A stretch of 64,000 bases of DNA from Mycolicibacterium hodleri (GTDB lineage Bacteria; Actinomycetota; Actinomycetes; Mycobacteriales; Mycobacteriaceae). Shown here in pieces: positions 7,960 to 15,691 of the stretch; within the stretch, counting starts at the first letter, position 1, and every line of letters begins with the position of its first letter. The notes under the pieces were generated by a model. The model was not told where the DNA came from. It saw only the letters and a program-made list of their open reading frames with translations, and ran no database searches. The translations under genes were made by a program, and so were the position numbers. The stretch is from positions 98,615-162,614 of the forward strand of contig NZ_RCZG01000010.1 of assembly GCF_006439015.1 (NCBI RefSeq), written 5' to 3'.

Positions 7960-9186
7960 CTAGACCACGGTCAGTGGCAGTGATTTCCGGTTCTCGAACA
8001 CCCAGGACGCCCCGCCGGAGAACTTGGTGACCGCGACCTCGCCGAGTTCCTTCGCGGGAATATCGGTTTCGATCACTCGCACCGTCCAGTCGGACTGGGT
8101 GCCGGTGGCTTCGGCCCGCAGACGGGGGTCTACCGCTTGGACGATGGCTTGCAGGGGCTTGTCCGCCACCGGCGTCACCAGCGAGATCCAGGCACCGTCT
8201 TGGTGAGCGGGCGACGGGTGCACGCGCAGGAACGCGGAGTCGACGTCGACCGACACGTACGCCGCCGGATTCAGCAGCGGGTGCAGTTCGAGGACGCGCA
8301 ACGCTCCTTCTACACCGCCTGGAAGCTCCAGCGCCTTGTGGATGCGTTCGGCAGCGACGCCCGCGATGCCGATCAATTGCTTCGTGCGGATCGACTCCTC
8401 AAGCGCCACATCGTCTTTCGCACGCGCCCGGACTGCAAGGGTAAACGACAGCACCAGGAGATGCATTTGGAGACAGACCTCGTCGGCGATGCGCACCAGG
8501 GCCGAATGCGAGAACGCCCCGAAGTCCACGTCGGCCAGCAGGTCACCCGAATAGTTTTCCAGGCCTTCGTCGTTCGGATCAATTGGATCCAGCTCGCACG
8601 AGTATGCGTGAGTGGCAGCGACGACGTCCATCGCCGGAATGAAGGGCACGTCCGGATAGGACTCGTCGATGATCACCGTCCACGCGCAGTGGGGAGTTCG
8701 GCCGGAAGGTACCCGCGGCGGCCGGTGGATCGGGCGTACCTGAGCCTTGCGGTTGGTGGCCAGGGCGGTGGCGTCGAACGTCGGGTCCTCGATGTCGTGG
8801 CACATGCCGTGGACGTAGTCCTCGCCCATCGGCTCGACGTCGAGCAGCGCACCGCAGTGGTCGAGGTGGAACTCGCCGTGCCACCGGTCGTGCACGGTGT
8901 AGCGAAAGTCCATGAACTGCGGTGGGGCGCCGATGTCCAGCTGTAGGCCCTTGAACAGAGTGAAGATGTCGACGCCCTCGTACTTCAGCGCCTTCTGCAT
9001 CCGCTTGGTGTAGAGCGGACTGGACGCCGCCCACTCCTCGATCGCGATCTGCAGCATCTCGTCGCGGCCCCATGCGCTGATGCAGTGGGCCATTCCGGAA
9101 CGATCGATCAGCTGACCGATCAGCAGCAGCTCGGGGACCAGGATCGCCAACTCGGCACGCGAGAGCGCGGCATACCTACTCGTCAT
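7960..9186 (-). CDS. conserved protein of unknown function, last gene of the aldA operon
   Basis: I do not recognise this 408-residue protein. It has no signal peptide or convincing membrane span. Residues 75-150 are rich in His, Asp and Cys (FRYTVHDRWHGEFHLDHCG, MCHDIEDPTFDATA), suggesting a metal site. A later acidic stretch (CELDPIDPNDEGLENYSGD) is followed by a helical segment and a beta-rich C-terminus. The ATG at 9186 overlaps the end of the CMD-type gene by 11 bases, so it is almost surely co-translated with it. From memory M. tuberculosis goes straight from the CMD-type gene to purD, so this is an extra gene here. Confidence 0.75.
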   Translation of the reverse strand: MTSRYAALSRAELAILVPELLLIGQLIDRSGMAHCISAWGRDEMLQIAIEEWAASSPLYTKRMQKALKYEGVDIFTLFKGLQLDIGAPPQFMDFRYTVHDRWHGEFHLDHCGALLDVEPMGEDYVHGMCHDIEDPTFDATALATNRKAQVRPIHRPPRVPSGRTPHCAWTVIIDESYPDVPFIPAMDVVAATHAYSCELDPIDPNDEGLENYSGDLLADVDFGAFSHSALVRIADEVCLQMHLLVLSFTLAVRARAKDDVALEESIRTKQLIGIAGVAAERIHKALELPGGVEGALRVLELHPLLNPAAYVSVDVDSAFLRVHPSPAHQDGAWISLVTPVADKPLQAIVQAVDPRLRAEATGTQSDWTVRVIETDIPAKELGEVAVTKFSGGASWVFENRKSLPLTVV

Positions 9187-9628
9187 CGAGCGTGCTCCCC
9201 GAGTGCATCTTCAACGCGGCGTTGACGTTTGCCTTTCTATCTTCGGACGTGTCCTTCCCACGGCCCTTCTCCGACGCCTTCTTTCGCTGCCCCGCCACCT
9301 TCGTCACGACCCCGTCGAGCTTGGAGCCCAGCGGGAAGCCGAGGTAGTGCGTCAGGAAGATCGCCATCTCCTTGAGCTCGTCGACGGTGAACTCTTCGTT
9401 GCTCAGCGCCGCGTTCACCTGGATCTCGGCCAGGTCCGAGATGCCGAGTGCCGTCACGCAGGTGAGCGTCATCATCCGTTTGTCGCGCATCGACAGGCCC
9501 GGACGGGTCCAGATGGAGCCGAACAGATGGTCGGCCGTCAACGCGAAGTAATCGCCCGGCATGTCGGGCATCTCCCAGCCGTAGACCTCGTTCATCTTGC
9601 GGAGGCCCTTCTTGCGCAACTCGTCCAT
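9176..9628 (-). CDS. carboxymuconolactone decarboxylase-family protein
   Basis: A 150-residue AhpD/CMD-fold protein like Rv0771. The core helices are visible in FGSIWTRPGLSMRDKRMMTL and ALGISDLAEIQVNAAL, followed by a helix with FLTHYLGFP. No CxxC pair is present, so it is not a peroxidase of the AhpD type. True family members decarboxylate 4-carboxymuconolactone, but with aldehyde and alcohol dehydrogenases around it a different oxidative substrate is likely. The tail is Lys-rich. It starts at ATG 9628 after AAGGAG and lies 3 bases from the upstream gene in the aldA operon. Confidence 0.82.
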   Translation of the reverse strand: MDELRKKGLRKMNEVYGWEMPDMPGDYFALTADHLFGSIWTRPGLSMRDKRMMTLTCVTALGISDLAEIQVNAALSNEEFTVDELKEMAIFLTHYLGFPLGSKLDGVVTKVAGQRKKASEKGRGKDTSEDRKANVNAALKMHSGSTLDDE

Positions 9629-9631
9629 CGG

Positions 9632-10495
9632 TTACTCCTTCGCCGTTGACGTGGTGTGCGGCACGCCGAGTCCGGCGGCCAAGTTCTTGAGCGCCAGTTC
9701 GGCGAGCGGCAGCTCGGTGCGGGTCGCCTCACCCAAGGCCAGAGCGAGGCTCAGATCCTTCTCTCCGAGCCCGCGGGTATGGAGGAAGGTGTCATGCAAC
9801 CAATGGTCCGGGGCGAGTGTGGTGGTGTCCTCGCGAACCATGATTGCGCCGGGGCCGCCGGTAAGGGCATCGGTGTGGCGGACCACCCGGCCCAGCTGCC
9901 CAAGGTCAATGCCCGCTGCTTCGGCGAGCTTCATCGCCTCGCACGCCGCCGTGTAGGAGGTGAACGTCAGCATGTTGCGGGCCAACTTCATCCGCGTTCC
10001 AGCGCCGGGCTCACCGGCGTGGATCACCATCGACGCAAACCGCTTGAAGACGGGCTTGATGCGCTCGTAGACCTCACGATCGGCACCGACCATCACCGCG
10101 AGTTCACCCTTGTCGGCCGCACCGCCACCGCCACTGACCGGGGCATCGACGACGTGAATGTCCTTGGGCTTCAGTGCCGCCGCCAGTTCGACGGCTGTAT
10201 CCGGGCTGATCGTCGAATGAATGGCGATGACCGTGCCGGGCTTCGCGTGGGCGGCCAGTTCCTCGATCACCTCACGGACCTGCTGGTCGTTGAGCACGGT
10301 GATCGAGATGATGTCCGCGACCGCCACGTCGGCGACATTGTCGGCCAACGAGGCACCCAACTCGGCCAGCGGTGTCATCGCCTCGGTGCGCACGTCGAAG
10401 ACGGTGAGTCCACCGGGCCATTCGACGAGGCGTTTGGCCATGGGCGCGCCCATGTTGCCGAGTCCGATGTACCCCAGCTTCGCCTGTTCGGTCAT
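9632..10495 (-). CDS. 3-hydroxyisobutyrate dehydrogenase-family oxidoreductase
   Basis: A 287-residue beta-hydroxyacid dehydrogenase like Rv0770. The N-terminal NAD(P) motif is GYIGLGNMGAPMAKRL. The substrate signature (VDAPVSGGGGAADKGELAVM, residues about 115-135) and the catalytic Lys in MKLARNML (about residue 170) are present. It reduces or oxidises a small 3-hydroxy acid or a similar substrate; the real one is unknown. ATG 10495 overlaps the stop of the SDR upstream, and the next gene follows after 3 bases, so it is the third gene of the aldA operon. Confidence 0.88.
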   Translation of the reverse strand: MTEQAKLGYIGLGNMGAPMAKRLVEWPGGLTVFDVRTEAMTPLAELGASLADNVADVAVADIISITVLNDQQVREVIEELAAHAKPGTVIAIHSTISPDTAVELAAALKPKDIHVVDAPVSGGGGAADKGELAVMVGADREVYERIKPVFKRFASMVIHAGEPGAGTRMKLARNMLTFTSYTAACEAMKLAEAAGIDLGQLGRVVRHTDALTGGPGAIMVREDTTTLAPDHWLHDTFLHTRGLGEKDLSLALALGEATRTELPLAELALKNLAAGLGVPHTTSTAKE

Positions 10496-11250
10496 GACCG
10501 GAATATCTGTCCGCCGTCGACGTTGAAGATCTGTCCGGTGATCCACTTCGCCTGATCGGACAACAGGAACAGACACATGCCGACCAGGTCCTCGGGTTCG
10601 CCCATGCGCGACAACGGAATCCCCTTGACGATGTCGGCCACCATCTCCTGCGGCGTCGTCGTCCGGTTTGCCTCGGTGTTGATGGGACCCGGCGCGATCG
10701 CGTTGATCCGAATGTTCTGCCCACCGAGTTCGGTGGCCAACTGCTGGGTCAGGCCGTTGATGCCGACCTTCGCCAAACCGTAGAAGTTCGAGTACAACCA
10801 CGCCGCCGTGGACGATTGATTCACGATCGCCCCGCCGCCGCGCTTGGCCATCTTGCGGTAGACGGCTCGGGTGCACAGCAGCGCGCCGTCCATGTTCACG
10901 CTCATGAACTTCTTGTAGTAGTCCCAGTCGACGGAAACCAGGAAGTCCAGCTTCATCCCGCCGAAGATCGCGGCGTTGTTGACCAGGTAGTCGATGCCGC
11001 CGAACTCCGAAAGAGTCTGTGCCGCCATCTCCTTCGCGGAGTCGGGAGCACTGACGTCGACCCGCACCGCGAGTGCGTTGCCGCCCTCACCCTTGATGCC
11101 GTCGGCGACCTTTTGGGCACCCTCGACGTTGATGTCGGCGACGACGACGGCCGCCCCCTCACGTGACAACGCCTCGGCGTACACCTGCCCGATGCCTCCA
11201 CCGGCGCCGGTGACGATGGCCACCTTGTCCTTGAACTGGTCTCCGTACAT
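10492..11250 (-). CDS. short-chain dehydrogenase/reductase (Rv0769-like)
   Basis: A 252-residue classical SDR. The cofactor motif is VTGAGGGIG (residues 13-21), then VNNAAIF, the catalytic Ser in VNQSST and the YGLAK Tyr/Lys pair near residue 160. The C-terminus GQIFNVDGGQ is typical of the FabG-like group. ATG 11250 follows GAGAGGAAG. It is second in the aldA operon, overlapping the HIBADH-type gene by 4 bases. The substrate is probably a hydroxy/keto intermediate of the pathway that includes AldA; its identity cannot be read from sequence. Confidence 0.88.
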   Translation of the reverse strand: MYGDQFKDKVAIVTGAGGGIGQVYAEALSREGAAVVVADINVEGAQKVADGIKGEGGNALAVRVDVSAPDSAKEMAAQTLSEFGGIDYLVNNAAIFGGMKLDFLVSVDWDYYKKFMSVNMDGALLCTRAVYRKMAKRGGGAIVNQSSTAAWLYSNFYGLAKVGINGLTQQLATELGGQNIRINAIAPGPINTEANRTTTPQEMVADIVKGIPLSRMGEPEDLVGMCLFLLSDQAKWITGQIFNVDGGQIFRS

Positions 11251-11326
11251 CTTCTTCCTCTCTACCGAGTGGCCACCCATGGCACGCGTTGGGCGAACTT
11301 CCGTGTGATAACTGGCCGCTCGACGC

Positions 11327-12796
11327 TCAATTCGTGGCGGTGGCAATCACCTTGGTCTCGAGGTACTCCTCGAAACCCGCAAGACCCATCTCCCGGCCGA
11401 TGCCGGACTGCTTGTATCCACCGAACGGCATGTCAGCCGAATACCAGACTCCGCCGTTGACGTTCACGGTGCCGACGCGCAGTCGCGCTGCGACGCCTGC
11501 TGCGCGCTCCTCATCCGGGGAGAACACCGTGCCCGACAAGCCAAATGGCGAGTCGTTGGCGATGCGCACCGCGTCGTCGTCACCGTCGTGCGCAATCACC
11601 GTGAGGACCGGGCCGAAGATCTCCTCGCGCGCCACCTTGGCGTTGTTGTCGAGCCCGGCGATGACCGTCGGCTCGACGAAGAAACCGGTGTCGCGGTCGG
11701 CGGGCCGGCCACCGCCACAAGCGAACGTGCCGCCCTCGGCGATCGCCGAGTCCAGGTAGCCCTGGATGCGATCGCGCTGCAGTGCGGATATCACCGGTCC
11801 GCAGATGGTGCCTCCGTCGTTCGGATCGCCTGGCTTGAGGCCCGCCATCGTGCCCGCAGCCGCCTCGACGGCCTCGTCGTATCGGGCTCGCGGCACCACC
11901 AGGCGAGTGGTGATCGCGCAGCCCTGTCCGGCGTGCATGGACGCGGTGAACGCCGACATCGAACACGCCCCGGCGAGATCCGCATCGTCGAGCACGAGGA
12001 ACGCCGACTTGCCGCCCAGCTCCAGGAACACCTTCGTGAGCGTCGCCGCACCGTCGGCCATCACGGCGCGCCCGGTGTTCGTCGACCCGGTGAAGGAGAC
12101 CATGTCGACGCGGGGGTCCTTCGACAACAGCGCACCCACGGCGTGGTCGCTGGACGTGACGATGTTGACGACACCGGCCGGAATGTCAGTGTGGTCGAGG
12201 ATCAGTTGACCGAGAACCGCTGCACTCCAGGGAGTGTCGGGTGCTGGCTTGAGCACGATCGTGTTACCCGCTGCCAGCGCGGGGCCCAACTTCGCAAGGT
12301 TGATCTGGTTCGGAAAGTTCCACGGCGTAATGGCACCGACGACGCCGACGGCTTCTCGCGCGATCGTCCGGTGCGTCTTGATGCCCATCGGTGCGGCAAT
12401 ACCGAGGTCGGTCGTCCACTGATAGCTCTCGGCAGTGTCCGCGCAGAAGCTCAGATCCTCGATGGGACCCTCCAGCTGCGCCATCGACGTGAGCATCCGC
12501 GGGGCGCCCACCTCGGCAATCGCCAACTCCCGCAGTTCTTCCAGGTGGTCGCGCATGGCCTGTTGGAGCTGACGGATGCTGCGTACGCGCAGTTCGACGT
12601 TGGTCGACCAGTCGGTCTCGTCGAACGCCTTCCGCGCCGCTCCGATCGCACCGTCCATGTCGGCCGCATCGGCGTCGGCGGCGACACCGAGCACCTCCTC
12701 GGTGGCCGGGTTCACCGTCGGGAACGTGCCCCCGCCGCCCGACACCAGCTTGCCGTCGATGAGCAGACGGCTCTCGCGATCACCCAGTAACGCCAT
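11327..12796 (-). CDS. aldA: NAD(P)-dependent aldehyde dehydrogenase (Rv0768-like)
   Basis: A 489-residue ALDH-superfamily enzyme oxidising an aldehyde to the acid. It shows GVVGAITPWNFPNQ, the cofactor motif VSFTGSTNTG, the general base Glu in LELGGKSA (about residue 260), the nucleophile Cys293 in GQGC and the EEIFGPVLTV motif. Length is normal. ATG 12796 follows a GGGAG ribosome site. It heads the leftward operon (aldA, SDR, HIBADH-type, CMD-type, unknown gene), matching Rv0768-Rv0771. The inverted repeat at 12820 sits 23 bases before the start and matches one at the divergent TetR gene, so repression by that TetR is likely. Confidence 0.92.
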   Translation of the reverse strand: MALLGDRESRLLIDGKLVSGGGGTFPTVNPATEEVLGVAADADAADMDGAIGAARKAFDETDWSTNVELRVRSIRQLQQAMRDHLEELRELAIAEVGAPRMLTSMAQLEGPIEDLSFCADTAESYQWTTDLGIAAPMGIKTHRTIAREAVGVVGAITPWNFPNQINLAKLGPALAAGNTIVLKPAPDTPWSAAVLGQLILDHTDIPAGVVNIVTSSDHAVGALLSKDPRVDMVSFTGSTNTGRAVMADGAATLTKVFLELGGKSAFLVLDDADLAGACSMSAFTASMHAGQGCAITTRLVVPRARYDEAVEAAAGTMAGLKPGDPNDGGTICGPVISALQRDRIQGYLDSAIAEGGTFACGGGRPADRDTGFFVEPTVIAGLDNNAKVAREEIFGPVLTVIAHDGDDDAVRIANDSPFGLSGTVFSPDEERAAGVAARLRVGTVNVNGGVWYSADMPFGGYKQSGIGREMGLAGFEEYLETKVIATATN

Positions 12797-12819
12797 CAGG
12801 TACTCCCATTCACAATGCT

Positions 12820-12831
12820 GGACAACTGTCC
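12820..12831. promoter_or_regulatory. operator-like repeat before aldA
   Basis: GGACA-AC-TGTCC, a perfect 5-bp inverted repeat with a 2-base centre, lies between the aldA start and its likely promoter. It has the same half-sites as the element at 12978. Probable site for the TetR protein encoded at 12984. Confidence 0.6.
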
Positions 12832-12971
12832 GACCTAAATCATTCGAACCATAACCTTCGGCAAGTACGCGTGGCAAGGGTGGCCGGATGCGACACGACT
12901 AGCTCGGCTGATTTACGCATCACTCGCAGGCTTTTCATCAATCCCGCTTGCCCAGGGCGGCCATGGTCGGA

Positions 12972-12977
12972 TAAGTT
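12972..12977 (+). promoter_or_regulatory. -10 box of the Rv0767c-like TetR gene
   Basis: TAAGTT lies 6 bases before the GTG at 12984, predicting a leaderless transcript that begins within the operator at 12978. Confidence 0.45.
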
Positions 12978-12989
12978 GGACATGTGTCC
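12978..12989. promoter_or_regulatory. operator-like repeat over the TetR start codon
   Basis: GGACA-TG-TGTCC directly follows the -10 box and covers the GTG start. With its twin at 12820 it suggests that the TetR protein represses both itself and the divergent aldA operon. Confidence 0.6.
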
Positions 12990-13589
12990 AGTGATGCCGT
13001 GGCCGCAGTCACAGGGGATTCCTCTGCCGACGTTGTCGATACGCCACGCAACCGGCGCCAGGAGGAGACCTTCCGCAAGGTCCTCACCGCAGGCCTGGAG
13101 ATGCTGCGCGAATCCTCGTACACCGACCTCACCGTGCGCGCCGTCGCTGCGCGGGCCAAGGTCGCGCCCGCTACCGCGTATACGTACTTCTCTTCCAAGA
13201 ACCACCTGATAGCGGAGGTGTACCTCGACCTGTTGAAGCAGGTGCCCTACTTCACCGACGTCAACCAACCGATGCCGCTGCGCGTCGAGCACGTGCTACG
13301 CGCCATGGCGCTCACGGTGGCCGACGAGCCCGAGGTCGCAGCGGCGTGCACGACCGCCTTGCTCACGGGTACCGACCCCACCGTGCGCAGGGTGCGCGAC
13401 CGCATCGGCGGCGAGATCCACCGCCGCATCAGATCCGCGGTCGGCCCGGACGCTGACTCACGCATGGTCGCCGCCCTGGAGATGACGTTCTTCGGCGCAC
13501 TTGTCAATGCAGGTAGCGGCGTCTTCACCTACCACCAGATCGCCGATCGACTGAGTTACGTGGTCGGCCTCATCTTGGGAGAACGATGA
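12984..13589 (+). CDS. TetR-family regulator (Rv0767c-like) of the cyp123/aldA locus
   Basis: A 201-residue TetR protein. After a 24-residue arm the HTH reads YTDLTVRAVAARAKVAPATA, followed by YTYFSSKNHLIAEVYL. The C-terminal domain is helical with no assignable ligand. It is the first gene of the rightward unit and its stop is 13 bases from the cyp123 start. Two matching inverted repeats (12820, 12978) flank the divergent promoters, so autorepression plus control of aldA is the simplest model. GTG 12984 agrees with a leaderless promoter; GTG 12999 is an alternative. Confidence 0.87.
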   Translation: MSSDAVAAVTGDSSADVVDTPRNRRQEETFRKVLTAGLEMLRESSYTDLTVRAVAARAKVAPATAYTYFSSKNHLIAEVYLDLLKQVPYFTDVNQPMPLRVEHVLRAMALTVADEPEVAAACTTALLTGTDPTVRRVRDRIGGEIHRRIRSAVGPDADSRMVAALEMTFFGALVNAGSGVFTYHQIADRLSYVVGLILGER

Positions 13590-13606
13590 GCTCGGGAGAA
13601 CGATGA
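13577..13606 (+). repeat. 17-bp-period duplication at the TetR/cyp123 junction
   Basis: GGGAGAACGATGA occurs at 13577-13589 and again at 13594-13606. The first copy ends with the TetR stop codon. The second contains the ribosome-binding GGGAGA and the cyp123 ATG. A stop-codon junction has been duplicated into a new ribosome site and start. Confidence 0.85.
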
Positions 13607-14814
13607 CCGTCAACACGTCCGACGTACTGCTCGACCCGTACGACTACGACTTCCACGAGGATCCGTACCCGTACTACAAGCGCCTCCGCGACGAGGCTCC
13701 GCTCTATCACAACCCCGAACTCGGCTTCTGGGCCCTGTCCCGACACAAGGATGTCCTGGCGGGCTTTCGCAACAGCACCACGCTGTCCAATCGGGAGGGC
13801 GTGTCGCTCGACCCGATCTCGCGAGGCCCGCATGCGTCGAAGACGATGTCGTTCCTCGCCATGGATGATCCCGGCCACCTGCGGCTACGGACGCTGGTGT
13901 CGAAGGGCTTCACTCCGCGCCGGATCCGGGAATTGGAACCGCGTGTCACCGAACTCGCGGTCAAGCACCTCGACGCCATGATGGAGCAGGCGGGCTCCGG
14001 CACCGTTGACTACGTGGCCGAGTTCGCGGGCAAACTTCCCATGGACGTCATCTCCGAACTCATGGGTGTGCCGGAGGAGGACCGGGACCGGATCCGCGCC
14101 ATGGCCGACGGGGTGATGCACCGCGAGGACGGCGTCACCGACGTGCCCGCCGAGGCGATCGAGGCGTCGCTCAACCTGATCGTCTACTACCAGGACATGG
14201 TGGCCGAGCGACGCAAGAAGCCCGCCGACGATCTGACGACTGCGCTGCTCGAGGCCGAGATCGACGGCGACCGGCTGACCGACGACGAAGTCCTCGGCTT
14301 CATGTTCCTGATGGTGATCGCAGGCAACGAGACCACCACCAAACTGCTTGCCAATGCCGCCTTTTGGGGCTACAAGAACCCTGACCAGCTAGCGCCCGTC
14401 TACCACGACCTGAGCCGAATTCCGCTATGGGTCGAGGAGACCCTGCGCTATGACACCTCCAGCCAGATCCTGGCCCGGATGGTCTCCGGTGACCTGAACC
14501 TGTATGACACCACCATCCCGGATGGCGATGTGGTGTTGCTTCTGCCAGGTTCGGCGCACCGCGACGAGCGTGCCTTCGAGAACCCGGACGACTTCATCGT
14601 CGGCCGCGAGATCGGCGCCAAGCTACAGAGTTTCGGCAGCGGCGCCCACTTTTGCCTCGGGGCCCACCTGGCCCGGATGGAAGCCCGCGTGGCGCTGGCC
14701 GAACTGTTCACCCGCATTCGCGGATACGAAGTGGACGAGGCCAATTCGGTGCGGGTCCACTCCAGCAACGTCCGCGGCTTCGCCCACCTACCCATGACCG
14801 TCCAGTCTCGCTGA
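13603..14814 (+). CDS. cyp123: cytochrome P450 CYP123 (Rv0766c-like)
   Basis: A 403-residue soluble bacterial P450. Its I-helix has AGNETTTK near residue 240, the ExxR motif EETLR near 280, and the heme loop FGSGAHFCLG has Cys351. Gene order (TetR, this P450, SDR, cyp51, ferredoxin) is that of Rv0767c-Rv0763c, which identifies it as CYP123; its physiological substrate is not established. Electrons probably come from the 3Fe-4S ferredoxin encoded at 17052. Start ATG 13603 lies in the second copy of a duplicated junction with GGGAGA 5 bases upstream. Confidence 0.88.
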   Translation: MTVNTSDVLLDPYDYDFHEDPYPYYKRLRDEAPLYHNPELGFWALSRHKDVLAGFRNSTTLSNREGVSLDPISRGPHASKTMSFLAMDDPGHLRLRTLVSKGFTPRRIRELEPRVTELAVKHLDAMMEQAGSGTVDYVAEFAGKLPMDVISELMGVPEEDRDRIRAMADGVMHREDGVTDVPAEAIEASLNLIVYYQDMVAERRKKPADDLTTALLEAEIDGDRLTDDEVLGFMFLMVIAGNETTTKLLANAAFWGYKNPDQLAPVYHDLSRIPLWVEETLRYDTSSQILARMVSGDLNLYDTTIPDGDVVLLLPGSAHRDERAFENPDDFIVGREIGAKLQSFGSGAHFCLGAHLARMEARVALAELFTRIRGYEVDEANSVRVHSSNVRGFAHLPMTVQSR

Positions 14815-14827
14815 AGGCCCGAATACC

Positions 14828-15691
14828 ATGCCCCGTTTCGCCCCGCTCCCCGACCGCAGGCCAGCCATCGTCGCCGGTGCCTCCGCAGGCATCGGTGAGG
14901 CTACCGCCATCGAACTCGCTGCCCGTGGCTTTCCCGTCGCACTCGGTGCCCGCCGGGTGGAGAAGCTCGACGATCTCGTTGGCAAGATCCGCGCCGAAGG
15001 CGGCGAAGCCGTCGGCTTCCATCTCGACGTCACCGACCCCAACTCGGTGAAGTCGTTCGTGGCCAACGCCGTTGACGCACTCGGCGAGATCGAAGTACTC
15101 GTTGCGGGCGCCGGGGACACCTATTTCGGCAAGCTGGCCGAGATCAGCACCGACGACTTCAACTCGCAACTACAGATCCACCTGGTCGGCGCCAATCGGC
15201 TGGCCACAGCCGTGCTGCCCGGCATGATCGAGCGGCAGCGCGGCGATCTGATCTTCGTCGGCTCCGACGTCGCGTTGCGTCCGCGTCCCCACATGGGGGC
15301 GTACGGCGCCGCGAAGGCGGCATTGGTGGCCATGGTCGCCAACTTCCAGATGGAGCTCGAGGGCACCGGAGTGCGGGCATCGATCGTGCACCCGGGACCG
15401 ACGAAGACCTCGATGGGGTGGAGCCTTCCCGCCGAGGCGATCGGCCCAGCGCTCGAAGATTGGGCCAAATGGGGCCAGGCTCGCCACGACTACTTCCTGC
15501 GCGCCTCGGATCTCGCGCGTGCCATCACGTTCGTGGCCGAGACCCCACGCGGCGGGTTCATCGCGAACATGGAACTCCAGCCAGAAGCGCCCCTGGCCAG
15601 CGACCCCTCTGAGCGCCAGAAGCTCGTCCTCAACGAGGAGAACCTGGCCGGCGGCCAGGAGCCAAGCGACACGGGGAGGGACCCAGCATGA
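14828..15691 (+). CDS. short-chain dehydrogenase/reductase (Rv0765c-like)
   Basis: A 287-residue SDR with VAGASAGIG (residues 14-22), a catalytic Ser in LIFVGSDVAL and the pair Tyr/Lys in AYGAAKAA (about residue 160). It is longer than a classical SDR by a polar C-terminal tail of about 30 residues. It lies between cyp123 and cyp51, overlapping the latter by 4 bases (ATGA). In mycobacteria the position next to cyp51 is conserved, which suggests sterol or related lipid substrates, but none is proven. ATG 14828 follows GAAGGC. Confidence 0.87.
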   Translation: MPRFAPLPDRRPAIVAGASAGIGEATAIELAARGFPVALGARRVEKLDDLVGKIRAEGGEAVGFHLDVTDPNSVKSFVANAVDALGEIEVLVAGAGDTYFGKLAEISTDDFNSQLQIHLVGANRLATAVLPGMIERQRGDLIFVGSDVALRPRPHMGAYGAAKAALVAMVANFQMELEGTGVRASIVHPGPTKTSMGWSLPAEAIGPALEDWAKWGQARHDYFLRASDLARAITFVAETPRGGFIANMELQPEAPLASDPSERQKLVLNEENLAGGQEPSDTGRDPA

